This document shows, in pieces, positions 1 through 6,051 of a DNA stretch of 6,367 bases. Numbering within the stretch: the first letter of the stretch is position 1; every line of letters begins with the position of its first letter. Source of the stretch: Trueperaceae bacterium. Lineage in GTDB: Bacteria > Deinococcota > Deinococci > Deinococcales > Trueperaceae. The DNA lies in assembly GCA_007128755.1 (NCBI GenBank), contig SKWV01000060.1, positions 1 to 6,367 on the forward strand, read 5' to 3'. Under the pieces are notes generated by a model. The model was not told the DNA's origin and did no database searches. It saw only the letters and a program-made list of their open reading frames with translations. The translations under genes were made by a program, and so were the position numbers.

Positions 1-680
1 CCCGACTGCAGGGCCTTGCCGTCGCGCATCATCGCCTCGATGGTGAGCGTCTGCTCGGCCCCGGCGAAGCGCTCGCCCTCCGTCTTCTCGCCGCGGATGA
101 CGGGCACGGCGGCGAACTCCTCGGCGAAGGCGGCGTAGACGTCGATCATCTGCCGCACCTCGGCGCGCGCCTCCTCCTCGTCGGCGTGGGCGGTATGCCC
201 CTCCTGCCACAGGAACTCGGTGGTGCGCAGGAACGGCCGCGTCCGCATCTCCCAGCGCACCACGTTGCACCACTGGTTGTAGAGCAGCGGGAGGTCGCGG
301 TACGACTGGATCCACTTCGCGTAGAGCTCGCCGATGATCGTCTCCGACGTCGGCCGGATCGCCAGCGGCTCCTCGAGGAGCTCGCCGCCGGCGTGCGTCA
401 CCACCGCGAGCTCGGGCGAGAAGCCCTCGACGTGCTTCGCCTCGCGCTGGAAGTAGCTCATCGGGATGAGCATCGGGAACGACAGGTTCTCGTGCCCCGT
501 CGCCTTGAACATCGCGTCGAGCTCCCGCTGGATGTGCTCCCACAAGGCGTACCCGTAGGGCCGGATCACGAACGCGCCGCGCACCGGTCCCAAGTCGACC
601 AGGTCCGCCTTGTAGACGAGCTCGTTGTACCAAGCGCTGAAGTCTTCGGTCTGAGGCGTGAGTCCCTGCTGTTTCGCCAT
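1..680 (-). CDS. proS: Prolyl-tRNA synthetase, archaeal/eukaryotic-like type 3 (3' part missing at window edge)
   Basis: The gene encodes the class II synthetase that charges tRNA-Pro with proline in the cytoplasm. I translated this by hand from ATG at 680-678. The first 226 residues are visible and the gene runs off the left edge. The protein opens MAKQQGLTPQTEDFSAWYNE, as is typical of type 3 ProRS. Further signatures are GPVRGAFVIRPYGYALWE (31-48), RPTSET (109-114), the class II motif 2 block RWEMRTRPFLRTTEF (142-156), QEGHTAHA (159-166) and the C-terminal visible stretch MMRDGKALQS (217-226). Motif 3 and the C-terminal zinc-type domain lie outside. No editing (INS) insertion is seen in the roughly 70 residues after motif 2, as expected for this type, which is usually about 480 residues. 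It starts 11 bases after the oxidoreductase stop. The upstream GGTAGGCTGGG is only a weak Shine-Dalgarno match, so translation may depend on coupling within the operon. Confidence 0.95.
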   Translation of the reverse strand, partial: MAKQQGLTPQTEDFSAWYNELVYKADLVDLGPVRGAFVIRPYGYALWEHIQRELDAMFKATGHENLSFPMLIPMSYFQREAKHVEGFSPELAVVTHAGGELLEEPLAIRPTSETIIGELYAKWIQSYRDLPLLYNQWCNVVRWEMRTRPFLRTTEFLWQEGHTAHADEEEARAEVRQMIDVYAAFAEEFAAVPVIRGEKTEGERFAGAEQTLTIEAMMRDGKALQS

Positions 681-691
681 GGCGGCCCAGC

Positions 692-2167
692 CTACCAGGT
701 GCGCTGGCGTCCGCCGCGCATGCCGCGCAGCGCCGACCCGGCGGCGTGGACGCCGCACATCCCGTGGACGCCGCCGCCGGGCGGCGTCGCCGCCGAGCAG
801 ATGAAGAGCCGCGCGTCGGGGGTGGCGTAGGGATCGCGGCGCGCCACGGGGCGCGTGAACAGCTGACCCAGGTCCTGCACGCCCGTGGCGATGTCGCCGC
901 CGACGAAGTTCGGGTCGTAGCGCTCCACGTCGGCGGCGGTCATCGCGTGCGACGCCAGGATCGTCTCTCCGAAGCCCGGCGCGAAGCGCTCGATCTGCCG
1001 GACGATCGCGTCCGTCATGTCGCGGCGCGAGCCGTTGGGCACGTGACAGTACGCCCACAGCGTGTGCCGGCCGGGCGGCGCGCGCGTGTCGTCGAAGAGG
1101 CTCCCCTGGGCCACCAGCACGAAGGGCCGCTCGGGATGCCCGCCGCGCCACACCTCGCGCTCCGCGCGGGCGATCTCGTCCGCCGTGCCGCCCACGTGCA
1201 CCGTCCCCGCCTCCCGGCACGCCGGCGCCGCCCACGGCACCGGCCCGCGCAACGCCAGGTCGAGCTTGAACACGCCGGGGCCGTGACGGTAGCGCTGCAG
1301 CGCGCGACGATACGGGGCCCCGAAGCGCTCGCCGGCGATCGCGAGCACCCCCCGTGGGGCCAGGTCGAAGAGGATGGGCCCCTGCGTCGGCACGTCCGCG
1401 AGCGACCGGACCTCGAAGCCGGTCCGCACCTCGCCCCCCTGGGCCTCGAGGTAGGAGCGCAGGGCGGCGGGGATGGCGCCGGCGCCGCCGCGCGGCGCCG
1501 GCCAGCCGACGGCGTGGGCGAGCACCCCGAGCATCAGGCCGAAGGCGGCGGTGGCGGGACGCTCGAGCGGCAAGATGGCGTGCGCCGCCAAGCCCGCGAA
1601 GAGCGCCCGGGCCGGCTCCTCGCGGAAGCACGCGCGCGCGAGGAGCGCGGCGCTCGGGAGGGCACGCACACCGAAGCGCGCCGCCAGCAGCGGATGCCGC
1701 GGAACGTGGAGCGGGCCGAGGAAGGTCTCCAGCAGCGCCTCCCAGTCCCGGACGAAGGGCTCGAAGAGGGCGCGGTAGGCCGCACCGTCGCGGCCGAGCG
1801 CCGCCGCCGTGTCGTCCAAGGACCGGTGGAGCACCACCGCGCGGCCGCCGTCGAGCGGGTGCGCGAGCGGCACGCCGGGATGCACCCACTGCAGGCCGTG
1901 ATCCGCCAGCGGCAGGTTTCGGAAGAACGACGAGGCCACTCCCAACGGATGCACCGCCGAACAGACGTCGTGCACGAACCCCGGCAGCGTGAGCGCGGCC
2001 GAGCGCGTGCCGCCCCCCGCCGTGTCGTGCGCCTCCAGCACGAGCACGCGCACGCCCGAGCGCGCCAGCGTGACGGCGGCGGCCAACCCATTGGGCCCGG
2101 ACCCGACGACGACGGCGTCGTAACCGCCGCTCGGGCCCACCGCCGCGCCCGATCGGGCCGTCGCCAT
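692..2167 (-). CDS. FAD-dependent oxidoreductase, phytoene dehydrogenase-like (COG1233/PYROXD2-like)
   Basis: This is a 491-residue flavoprotein of the phytoene desaturase/amine oxidase superfamily. The N-terminal Rossmann fold has YDAVVVGSGPNGLAAA, with the dinucleotide glycines G22-S-G-P-N-G27 and the acidic E45 that ends strand 2 and should hold the FAD ribose. It is followed by GGGTRS (51-56). The C-terminal FAD contact is TPPGGGVHGMCG (461-472), and YDPNFVGGDI (417-426) is typical of the COG1233/PYROXD2-like subgroup rather than of true carotenoid desaturases. There is no signal peptide or clear membrane segment. I chose ATG at 2167-2165 because it overlaps the TGA of the upstream gene as TGATG, a usual translational-coupling arrangement. 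A longer reading to 2281 would run into the upstream gene and adds only low-complexity shadow residues. The stop TAG is 11 bases before proS. The substrate is unknown; a role in carotenoid synthesis is not supported because no crt genes are nearby. Confidence 0.9.
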   Translation of the reverse strand: MATARSGAAVGPSGGYDAVVVGSGPNGLAAAVTLARSGVRVLVLEAHDTAGGGTRSAALTLPGFVHDVCSAVHPLGVASSFFRNLPLADHGLQWVHPGVPLAHPLDGGRAVVLHRSLDDTAAALGRDGAAYRALFEPFVRDWEALLETFLGPLHVPRHPLLAARFGVRALPSAALLARACFREEPARALFAGLAAHAILPLERPATAAFGLMLGVLAHAVGWPAPRGGAGAIPAALRSYLEAQGGEVRTGFEVRSLADVPTQGPILFDLAPRGVLAIAGERFGAPYRRALQRYRHGPGVFKLDLALRGPVPWAAPACREAGTVHVGGTADEIARAEREVWRGGHPERPFVLVAQGSLFDDTRAPPGRHTLWAYCHVPNGSRRDMTDAIVRQIERFAPGFGETILASHAMTAADVERYDPNFVGGDIATGVQDLGQLFTRPVARRDPYATPDARLFICSAATPPGGGVHGMCGVHAAGSALRGMRGGRQRTW

Positions 2168-3846
2168 CAGACGATCAGCACGGGGTGCGGCGAGCCGAGC
2201 AGCGTCCGCACCACCACGCCACCGAGCATCGACTCGATCAGCCGCGAGTAGCGGTGGCTGCCCATCACGATCACGTCGCAATCACGCTCGCCGGCGACGC
2301 GCACGAGCGCTTCCGCGACCGGGCCTCGCGCCCAGACGTAGTCGGCCGTGATCTCGAACCCCTCCAGGTACCGGCGGGCCTCGTCGAGCGTGGCGCCGTT
2401 CGGGCGCGCGAACTCCGCGACCGTCGCGATCACCAGCGAGGTGCCCCACTTCGCGGCGGCGTACGCCGCGACGAAGAGCGCCTCCCGGGCCTTGGCGCCA
2501 TCGTCGAACGCGACGAGCGCCCGGGAGAGCGGCGAGACGGCGGCGCCGACCGACAGCAGCGGGCGATCGGCGCGTCGCAGCACCGAACCGAACGACGCGG
2601 AGATGCGAGCGCCCCCGTCGTCGTCGCGCTCGACCAGCGGGAGCACGACGAGATCGAACCAGGGGAGGCGCTCGCGCACCTGCGCGCCCGGCGTGCCGAC
2701 CGCGGTGGTGAACTGGCTGGCGACGGCCGACGCCGCGCAGGCTCCGGCGAAGCGCGTGCGCAGCGCCTGCGCGTGATCGACGGCCTCGGCGGCGTCCGCG
2801 GTGCTCTCCACGTGCAGGCCGGAGAGGCGCGCCCCCTCGCGCTCGGCGATCAACAGCGCCTGCTCCACGGCCCGCCAGCCCGCCTCGCCACGCTCGACGA
2901 CCACCAGCACGTCGTCGATCAGCACCATGGTGCCCGAGCGGCTCTCGGGCGGCATGCGGCGCACGCCCTCGAGCACCTCGGCGCGCTCGGCGGCGGAGAG
3001 CCGAGGCGGCGCCCGTCGATGCTCCGCGATGGTCTCGCTCCGGATCTCGAAGCCGAGCTCGTCGGCGAGCCGGCCGCGGTGGTCGGAGAGCCACAGGTAG
3101 AGGTCGGCCTCGGTGCGGCCCGGGAAGTCGCGCAGCATGTCACCGGCGTGGATCGCCTCGACCACGCTGCGGTAGACGGTGTCGTACCAGTGCTCGACCG
3201 CCTCCCGCGGCGCCACCTCGCTCCCGCGCTCGAGCCCCATGAAGTAGCGGTGCACGGAGATGTGCTCGTGCAGCGCCCGGTAGCCGCCGGGAACCGTGAG
3301 CCGTACGTCGGCGCCGGGTCGGGCCTCGTCGAGCCCGGTCTCCTCCAGGAAGCGCGCCTGCTCCTGGGCCAGGATGACGTCGTCGGGACGGGCGGCCGCC
3401 GACAGCGGCACGCGGACGTGCACCGGCGTCACGTAGGCCTGGATGGTGGGCGCACCCAGCTGCCGCGCCACGGACACGCGGTGGTTGCCGTCGCGGACGA
3501 AGTAGGCCTCGCCGATCCGGTAGAGCTCGACCGGCGGCGTGCCGCTCTGGCTGTGCATGGCCAGCCGCACGCCCACCCAGCGGTCCTTGTCGCTGTCGTC
3601 CTTCGGCAGGAACTCGCGCGTGAAGTCGTTGTAGCGGCCGACGCTGCCGACGATCGCCTCGAGCGGCACGTCCTCGAGCACCGGCAGCGCGCTCTCGACG
3701 GCGTGCAGCCGGCGGCGGACGTCGTCGTAGGAGAGCAGCGGGTCGTCGCTGCGGCCGAGCGCACGGAGCAGCGTCCGCAGGCCCGCGCGGCGGCGGGCTC
3801 GGCCGAAGGCGTGACTGGACTCCTGTACGGTGCGGTCGTCGCTCAC
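2167..3846 (-). CDS. ParB/sulfiredoxin-like (DGNHR) domain fused to tandem universal stress protein domains
   Basis: This 559-residue cytoplasmic protein has no assigned function. Residues about 55-145 resemble the ParB/sulfiredoxin fold: VGSVGRYNDFTREFLP (66-81), then PPVELYRIGEAYFVRDGNHRV with the DGNHR loop at 119-123, the position equivalent to the nucleotide-binding loop of Srx/ParB-like proteins. Residues about 155-280 are a helical region (FLEETGLDEARPGADV, GGYRALHEHISVHRYF, HWYDTVY, RTEADLYLWL) that I recall from uncharacterised ParB-like proteins of high-GC bacteria. Two USP domains follow. The first (about 306-434) is degenerate. The second (about 440-559) keeps VAFDDG (445-450) and ends MGSHRYSRLIESMLGG...PVLIV, where the classic G-x2-G-x9-G-S/T ATP motif reads G529-x2-R532-x9-G542-G543. 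The start is GTG at 3846: an in-frame TGA lies 13 codons upstream and no other start codon lies between. There is no Shine-Dalgarno; a -10-like element six bases upstream suggests a leaderless transcript. It is the first gene of the apparent operon. Confidence 0.85.
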   Translation of the reverse strand: MSDDRTVQESSHAFGRARRRAGLRTLLRALGRSDDPLLSYDDVRRRLHAVESALPVLEDVPLEAIVGSVGRYNDFTREFLPKDDSDKDRWVGVRLAMHSQSGTPPVELYRIGEAYFVRDGNHRVSVARQLGAPTIQAYVTPVHVRVPLSAAARPDDVILAQEQARFLEETGLDEARPGADVRLTVPGGYRALHEHISVHRYFMGLERGSEVAPREAVEHWYDTVYRSVVEAIHAGDMLRDFPGRTEADLYLWLSDHRGRLADELGFEIRSETIAEHRRAPPRLSAAERAEVLEGVRRMPPESRSGTMVLIDDVLVVVERGEAGWRAVEQALLIAEREGARLSGLHVESTADAAEAVDHAQALRTRFAGACAASAVASQFTTAVGTPGAQVRERLPWFDLVVLPLVERDDDGGARISASFGSVLRRADRPLLSVGAAVSPLSRALVAFDDGAKAREALFVAAYAAAKWGTSLVIATVAEFARPNGATLDEARRYLEGFEITADYVWARGPVAEALVRVAGERDCDVIVMGSHRYSRLIESMLGGVVVRTLLGSPHPVLIV

Positions 3847-3852
3847 GCTGGC

Positions 3853-3861
3853 ATTCTGGCA
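3853..3861 (-). promoter_or_regulatory. Candidate extended -10 promoter element for the minus-strand operon
   Basis: Read on the minus strand, the sequence is TGC CAGAAT GCCAGC GTG. A TGn extension precedes a hexamer matching TATAAT at four of six positions. A six-base spacer then leads directly to the GTG start at 3846, so transcription would begin at or next to the start codon. The absence of a Shine-Dalgarno supports a leaderless mRNA. I could not find a convincing -35 hexamer at 16-18 bases. The plus-strand element at 3909-3917 has the same layout, which raises confidence a little. Confidence 0.35.
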
Positions 3862-3908
3862 CGCGCCCGTGTCGCGTCGGCGTCAGGGGCGCGCGATGCG
3901 TTCGCACC

Positions 3909-3917
3909 TGCTAGACT
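3909..3917 (+). promoter_or_regulatory. Candidate extended -10 promoter element upstream of the metG leader
   Basis: TGC TAGACT is an extended -10 element matching TATAAT at four of six positions. It sits six bases (CCAGCG) before the ATG at 3924, so the predicted transcription start falls on that ATG. No recognisable -35 hexamer lies at the usual distance. Transcription from here would give a leader of about 150 bases before metG, containing a mini-ORF and two alternative hairpins. Identification is by consensus match and geometry only. Confidence 0.4.
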
Positions 3918-3923
3918 CCAGCG

Positions 3924-3965
3924 ATGAAGCGCCGCTGCATGCGACGGAGCCCTGTCACGGCCTGA
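3924..3965 (+). CDS. Possible 13-residue leader peptide upstream of metG (MKRRCMRRSPVTA)
   Basis: An ATG...TGA mini-ORF begins exactly where the candidate promoter predicts transcription start, so it could be translated from a leaderless end; it has no Shine-Dalgarno of its own. It encodes MKRRCMRRSPVTA: four arginines, a cysteine and one internal methionine (codon 6, 3939-3941) within the first eight codons. Its stop is 20 bases before a terminator-like hairpin. Its last codons cover the 5' strand of an alternative hairpin that would prevent the terminator from forming. That matches the logic of ribosome-mediated attenuation, where stalling on early codons favours read-through. With only one regulatory Met codon, the case for methionine sensing is weak, and arginine or general translation rate are equally possible. 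A chance ORF in GC-rich DNA is the main alternative. Confidence 0.25.
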   Translation: MKRRCMRRSPVTA

Positions 3966-3989
3966 CCTTTCGCGTCGGGTGTGCAGGGC
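3949..3989 (+). promoter_or_regulatory. Candidate antiterminator hairpin in the metG leader
   Basis: GCCCTG (3949-3954) pairs with CAGGGC (3984-3989), and CAC (3956-3958) pairs with GTG (3981-3983), leaving T3955 bulged. ACC (3965-3967) can also pair with GGT (3978-3980), extending the hairpin across a six-base bulge. The 3' strand uses GGGC at 3986-3989, which is also the base of the terminator stem, so the two folds exclude each other. Pairing was done by eye; no energies were computed, and GC-rich DNA yields such pairings by chance. Confidence 0.3.
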
Positions 3990-4010
3990 GTCGCGTCGCG
4001 GCGCCCTTTT
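3986..4010 (+). terminator. Intrinsic terminator-like hairpin within the metG leader
   Basis: GGGCGTCG (3986-3993) and CGGCGCCC (3999-4006) form an eight-base-pair stem with one G-U pair and a five-base loop CGTCG. Four Ts follow (4007-4010). The T-run is present only in the plus direction, so it would stop plus-strand transcription about 64 bases before metG. No plus-strand gene upstream needs a terminator, since the upstream neighbour is divergent, so the likely roles are attenuation of metG or the 3' end of a short RNA of about 90 bases. Confidence 0.5.
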
Positions 4011-4059
4011 CCGTGCCGTTCGGATCGCGCCTCGGCGCGCCGCCCGCACCACCGCCTCC

Positions 4060-4064
4060 GGAGG
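4060..4064 (+). promoter_or_regulatory. metG ribosome binding site
   Basis: GGAGG sits nine bases before the ATG at 4074 and fixes the metG start there. It lies inside the 12-base perfect palindrome GCCTCCGGAGGC (4054-4065), so the adjacent CCTCC could partly mask it in a small local hairpin or pair between transcripts. It is the only strong Shine-Dalgarno that I saw before a start in this window. Confidence 0.8.
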
Positions 4065-4073
4065 CCCCCCACG

Positions 4074-6020
4074 ATGACCGATGCCCTCGCCGATCACCCC
4101 CCGACCGAACCGCAGGGGACGCGTGACGTCTACTACGCCACGACGCCCATCTTCTACGTCAACGCCGCGCCCCACATCGGCCACGCGTACACGACGATCC
4201 TGGTCGACATCGTCACGCGCTTCCACCGGCTGAAGGGCGACGACACGTTCTTCCTGACCGGCACCGACGAGCATGGCGAGAAGGTGGCGAAGGCGGCCAC
4301 GGCGGCCGGGGTCTCGTCGCAGGACTACGTCGACGAGATCTCGGGCGAGTTCCGGCGCACCTGGGACGCCATGGGCATCTCCTACGACGAGTTCATCCGC
4401 ACCACCGAGGCGCGGCACCAGCAGGTCGTCCAGGAGGTGCTCCAGCGCGTCTACGACGCGGGCGACATCTTCTACGGCGAGTACTCCGGGCTCTACTGCG
4501 TCGGCGCGGAGCGCTTCGTCACCGAGAAGGAGCTGCAGGACGGCCGCTGCCCGGACTCGGAGGATCCGCCCGAGTACCGCACCGAGGCCAACTACTTCTT
4601 CCGCATGGAGAAGTACCGTCCCTGGCTGCGCGAGCACATCCTCCGCCACCCCGACTTCATCCGGCCGGAGCGCTACCGCAACGAGGTGCTGGCCATGCTG
4701 CGCGAGCCGATCGGCGACCTGTCGATCAGCCGCCCGCGCTCCCGCGTGCCCTGGGGCATCCCGCTGCCGTGGGACGACGAGCACGTCACCTACGTGTGGT
4801 TCGACGCGCTCCTCAACTACTGGTCGGCGCTGGTGAGCCGCGGGGTCGAGGGGCGCTACTGGCCCGCCGTGAACCACTTCATCGCCAAGGACATCGTCAA
4901 GCCCCACGGCGTGTTCTGGCCCACGATGCTCAAGGCCGCGGGCCTGCCCGTGTACCAGCACCTGAACGTGCACGGCTACTGGCTCATGGACGCCCGCAAG
5001 ATGAGCAAGTCGCTCGGCAACGTGGTGCGGCCGCTCGACCTGCAGGAGAAGTACGGGCGCGACGCCTTCCGCTACTTCCTGCTGCGCGACATGAGCTTCG
5101 GGCTCGACGCCAACTTCACGGAGCCGGCGATCGCCGAGCGCATCAACGCCGACCTCGCCAACGACCTGGGCAACCTGCTCAACCGCACCCTCGGCATGCT
5201 GGGGAAGTACCGCGACGGGATCGTGCCGGCCTTCGGGCCGCTCGAAGCGGCCGACGAGGAGCTGCGCGACGCGTTCCTCGCCCTCCCCGACCAGATGGTG
5301 GCGCGCTTCGACGCGCTCCAGTTCGACCGGGCGATCGAGGACGTGATGAACGTCGTGCGTTCGGCCAACAAGTACATCGCCGACCAGGCGCCGTGGCTCC
5401 TGGCCAAGGATCCCGACCGATCCGCCCGCCTCGACACCGTCCTGCGCACCTGCCTCGAGGCGCTGCGCTGTGCGAGCGTGCTGTTCGAGAGCGTCATGCC
5501 CGACAAGTGCCGCGACCTGCGCGTCCAGCTCGGCCTCGGCGAGGGGAGCGTCACGCTCGACGACGCCCGCCGCTGGGACGTGATCCCGGCGGGCACCCGC
5601 GCGAGCGCCGGCGAGCCGCTCTTCCCGCGCATCGACTTGGAGGCCCTGGCGCGCGAGATCGAGGCGCCGCAGGGGGAGCCCCTCGAGCACAAGCCGGAGA
5701 TCGCCTTGGGCGACTTCGCCAAGGTCGAGTTCCGCGTCGGCACGGTCACGCACGCCGAACCGCACCCCAAGGCCGACAAGCTCCTCGTCCTCACCGTGTC
5801 GTTCGGAGCCGAGACGCGCACCGTGGTCTCCGGCATCCGCGAGCACTACGAGAGCGACGAGCTGGTCGGGAAACGCGTGGTGGTGGTCGCGAACCTCAAG
5901 CCCGTCAAGCTCCGCGGCGTCCTGTCGCAGGGGATGATCCTCGCCGCCGAGGACGCGCAGGGGCGCCTCGCGGTGGTCACGCTCGACCGCGAGATGCCCG
6001 ACGGCAGCGAGGTGCGCTAG
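4074..6020 (+). CDS. metG: Methionyl-tRNA synthetase with C-terminal tRNA-binding domain
   Basis: This class Ia synthetase charges initiator and elongator tRNA-Met with methionine in the cytoplasm. The 648-residue protein matches full-length bacterial MetRS. The catalytic Rossmann fold has TTPIFYVNAAPHIGHAY with the HIGH signature at 34-37 and TGTDEHGEK (62-70). The KMSKS loop is exact at 309-313. An alpha-helical anticodon-binding domain follows (about 345-500, including NDLGNLLNR). The C-terminal EMAPII/Trbp111-like OB fold spans about 541-648 (GDFAKVEFRVG at 546-556), the domain that dimerises and assists tRNA binding. The connective-peptide knuckle reads YCVGAERF (141-148) and GRCPDSED (157-164): where the one-knuckle type normally has C-x2-C and C-x2-H/C, only C142 and C159 remain, with A145 and S162 in the other two places. 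I chose the start by GGAGG at nine bases; a longer in-frame reading from GTG 3981 would run through the terminator hairpin and lacks conservation. It diverges from the proS operon and converges on recQ. Confidence 0.97.
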   Translation: MTDALADHPPTEPQGTRDVYYATTPIFYVNAAPHIGHAYTTILVDIVTRFHRLKGDDTFFLTGTDEHGEKVAKAATAAGVSSQDYVDEISGEFRRTWDAMGISYDEFIRTTEARHQQVVQEVLQRVYDAGDIFYGEYSGLYCVGAERFVTEKELQDGRCPDSEDPPEYRTEANYFFRMEKYRPWLREHILRHPDFIRPERYRNEVLAMLREPIGDLSISRPRSRVPWGIPLPWDDEHVTYVWFDALLNYWSALVSRGVEGRYWPAVNHFIAKDIVKPHGVFWPTMLKAAGLPVYQHLNVHGYWLMDARKMSKSLGNVVRPLDLQEKYGRDAFRYFLLRDMSFGLDANFTEPAIAERINADLANDLGNLLNRTLGMLGKYRDGIVPAFGPLEAADEELRDAFLALPDQMVARFDALQFDRAIEDVMNVVRSANKYIADQAPWLLAKDPDRSARLDTVLRTCLEALRCASVLFESVMPDKCRDLRVQLGLGEGSVTLDDARRWDVIPAGTRASAGEPLFPRIDLEALAREIEAPQGEPLEHKPEIALGDFAKVEFRVGTVTHAEPHPKADKLLVLTVSFGAETRTVVSGIREHYESDELVGKRVVVVANLKPVKLRGVLSQGMILAAEDAQGRLAVVTLDREMPDGSEVR

Positions 6021-6051
6021 CGAGACGCGGGCGCCGGCGGCTTCGAGGCGA

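Noticed and set aside
186..830. A 214-codon plus-strand frame across proS and the end of the oxidoreductase gene
   Set aside because: It spans two genes antisense, and the minus-strand frame from 680 reads as type 3 ProRS from its first residue, including motif 2.
746..2251. A 501-codon plus-strand frame opposite the FAD oxidoreductase
   Set aside because: It is an Arg-rich shadow; the opposite strand carries the dinucleotide-binding motif and C-terminal FAD motif in one frame.
2168..2281. A 38-residue N-terminal extension of the oxidoreductase
   Set aside because: It overlaps the USP coding region in another frame, and the TGATG overlap start is the normal coupled arrangement.
2185..3927. 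A 580-codon plus-strand frame opposite the ParB-like/USP gene
   Set aside because: The translation is Arg/His/Ala-rich without domains, whereas the minus-strand frame has clear USP and DGNHR motifs.
3918..4010. A known structural RNA (SRP RNA, tmRNA, tRNA or T-box) in the divergent gap
   Set aside because: I looked for the conserved SRP tetraloop region, tRNA arms and the T-box core and found none. An independent short RNA remains possible but unproven.
3981..4073. An N-terminal extension of metG from GTG at 3981
   Set aside because: The extension is Arg/Pro-rich and crosses the terminator-like hairpin, while ATG 4074 has GGAGG at nine bases and starts shortly before conserved MetRS sequence.
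3843..5846. A 667-codon open frame on the minus strand opposite metG
   Set aside because: It is the antisense shadow of metG, whose motifs HIGH and KMSKS are unambiguous. The translation is Val/Arg/Ala/Asp-rich with no recognisable domain, as expected where GC-rich codons suppress stops on the other strand.
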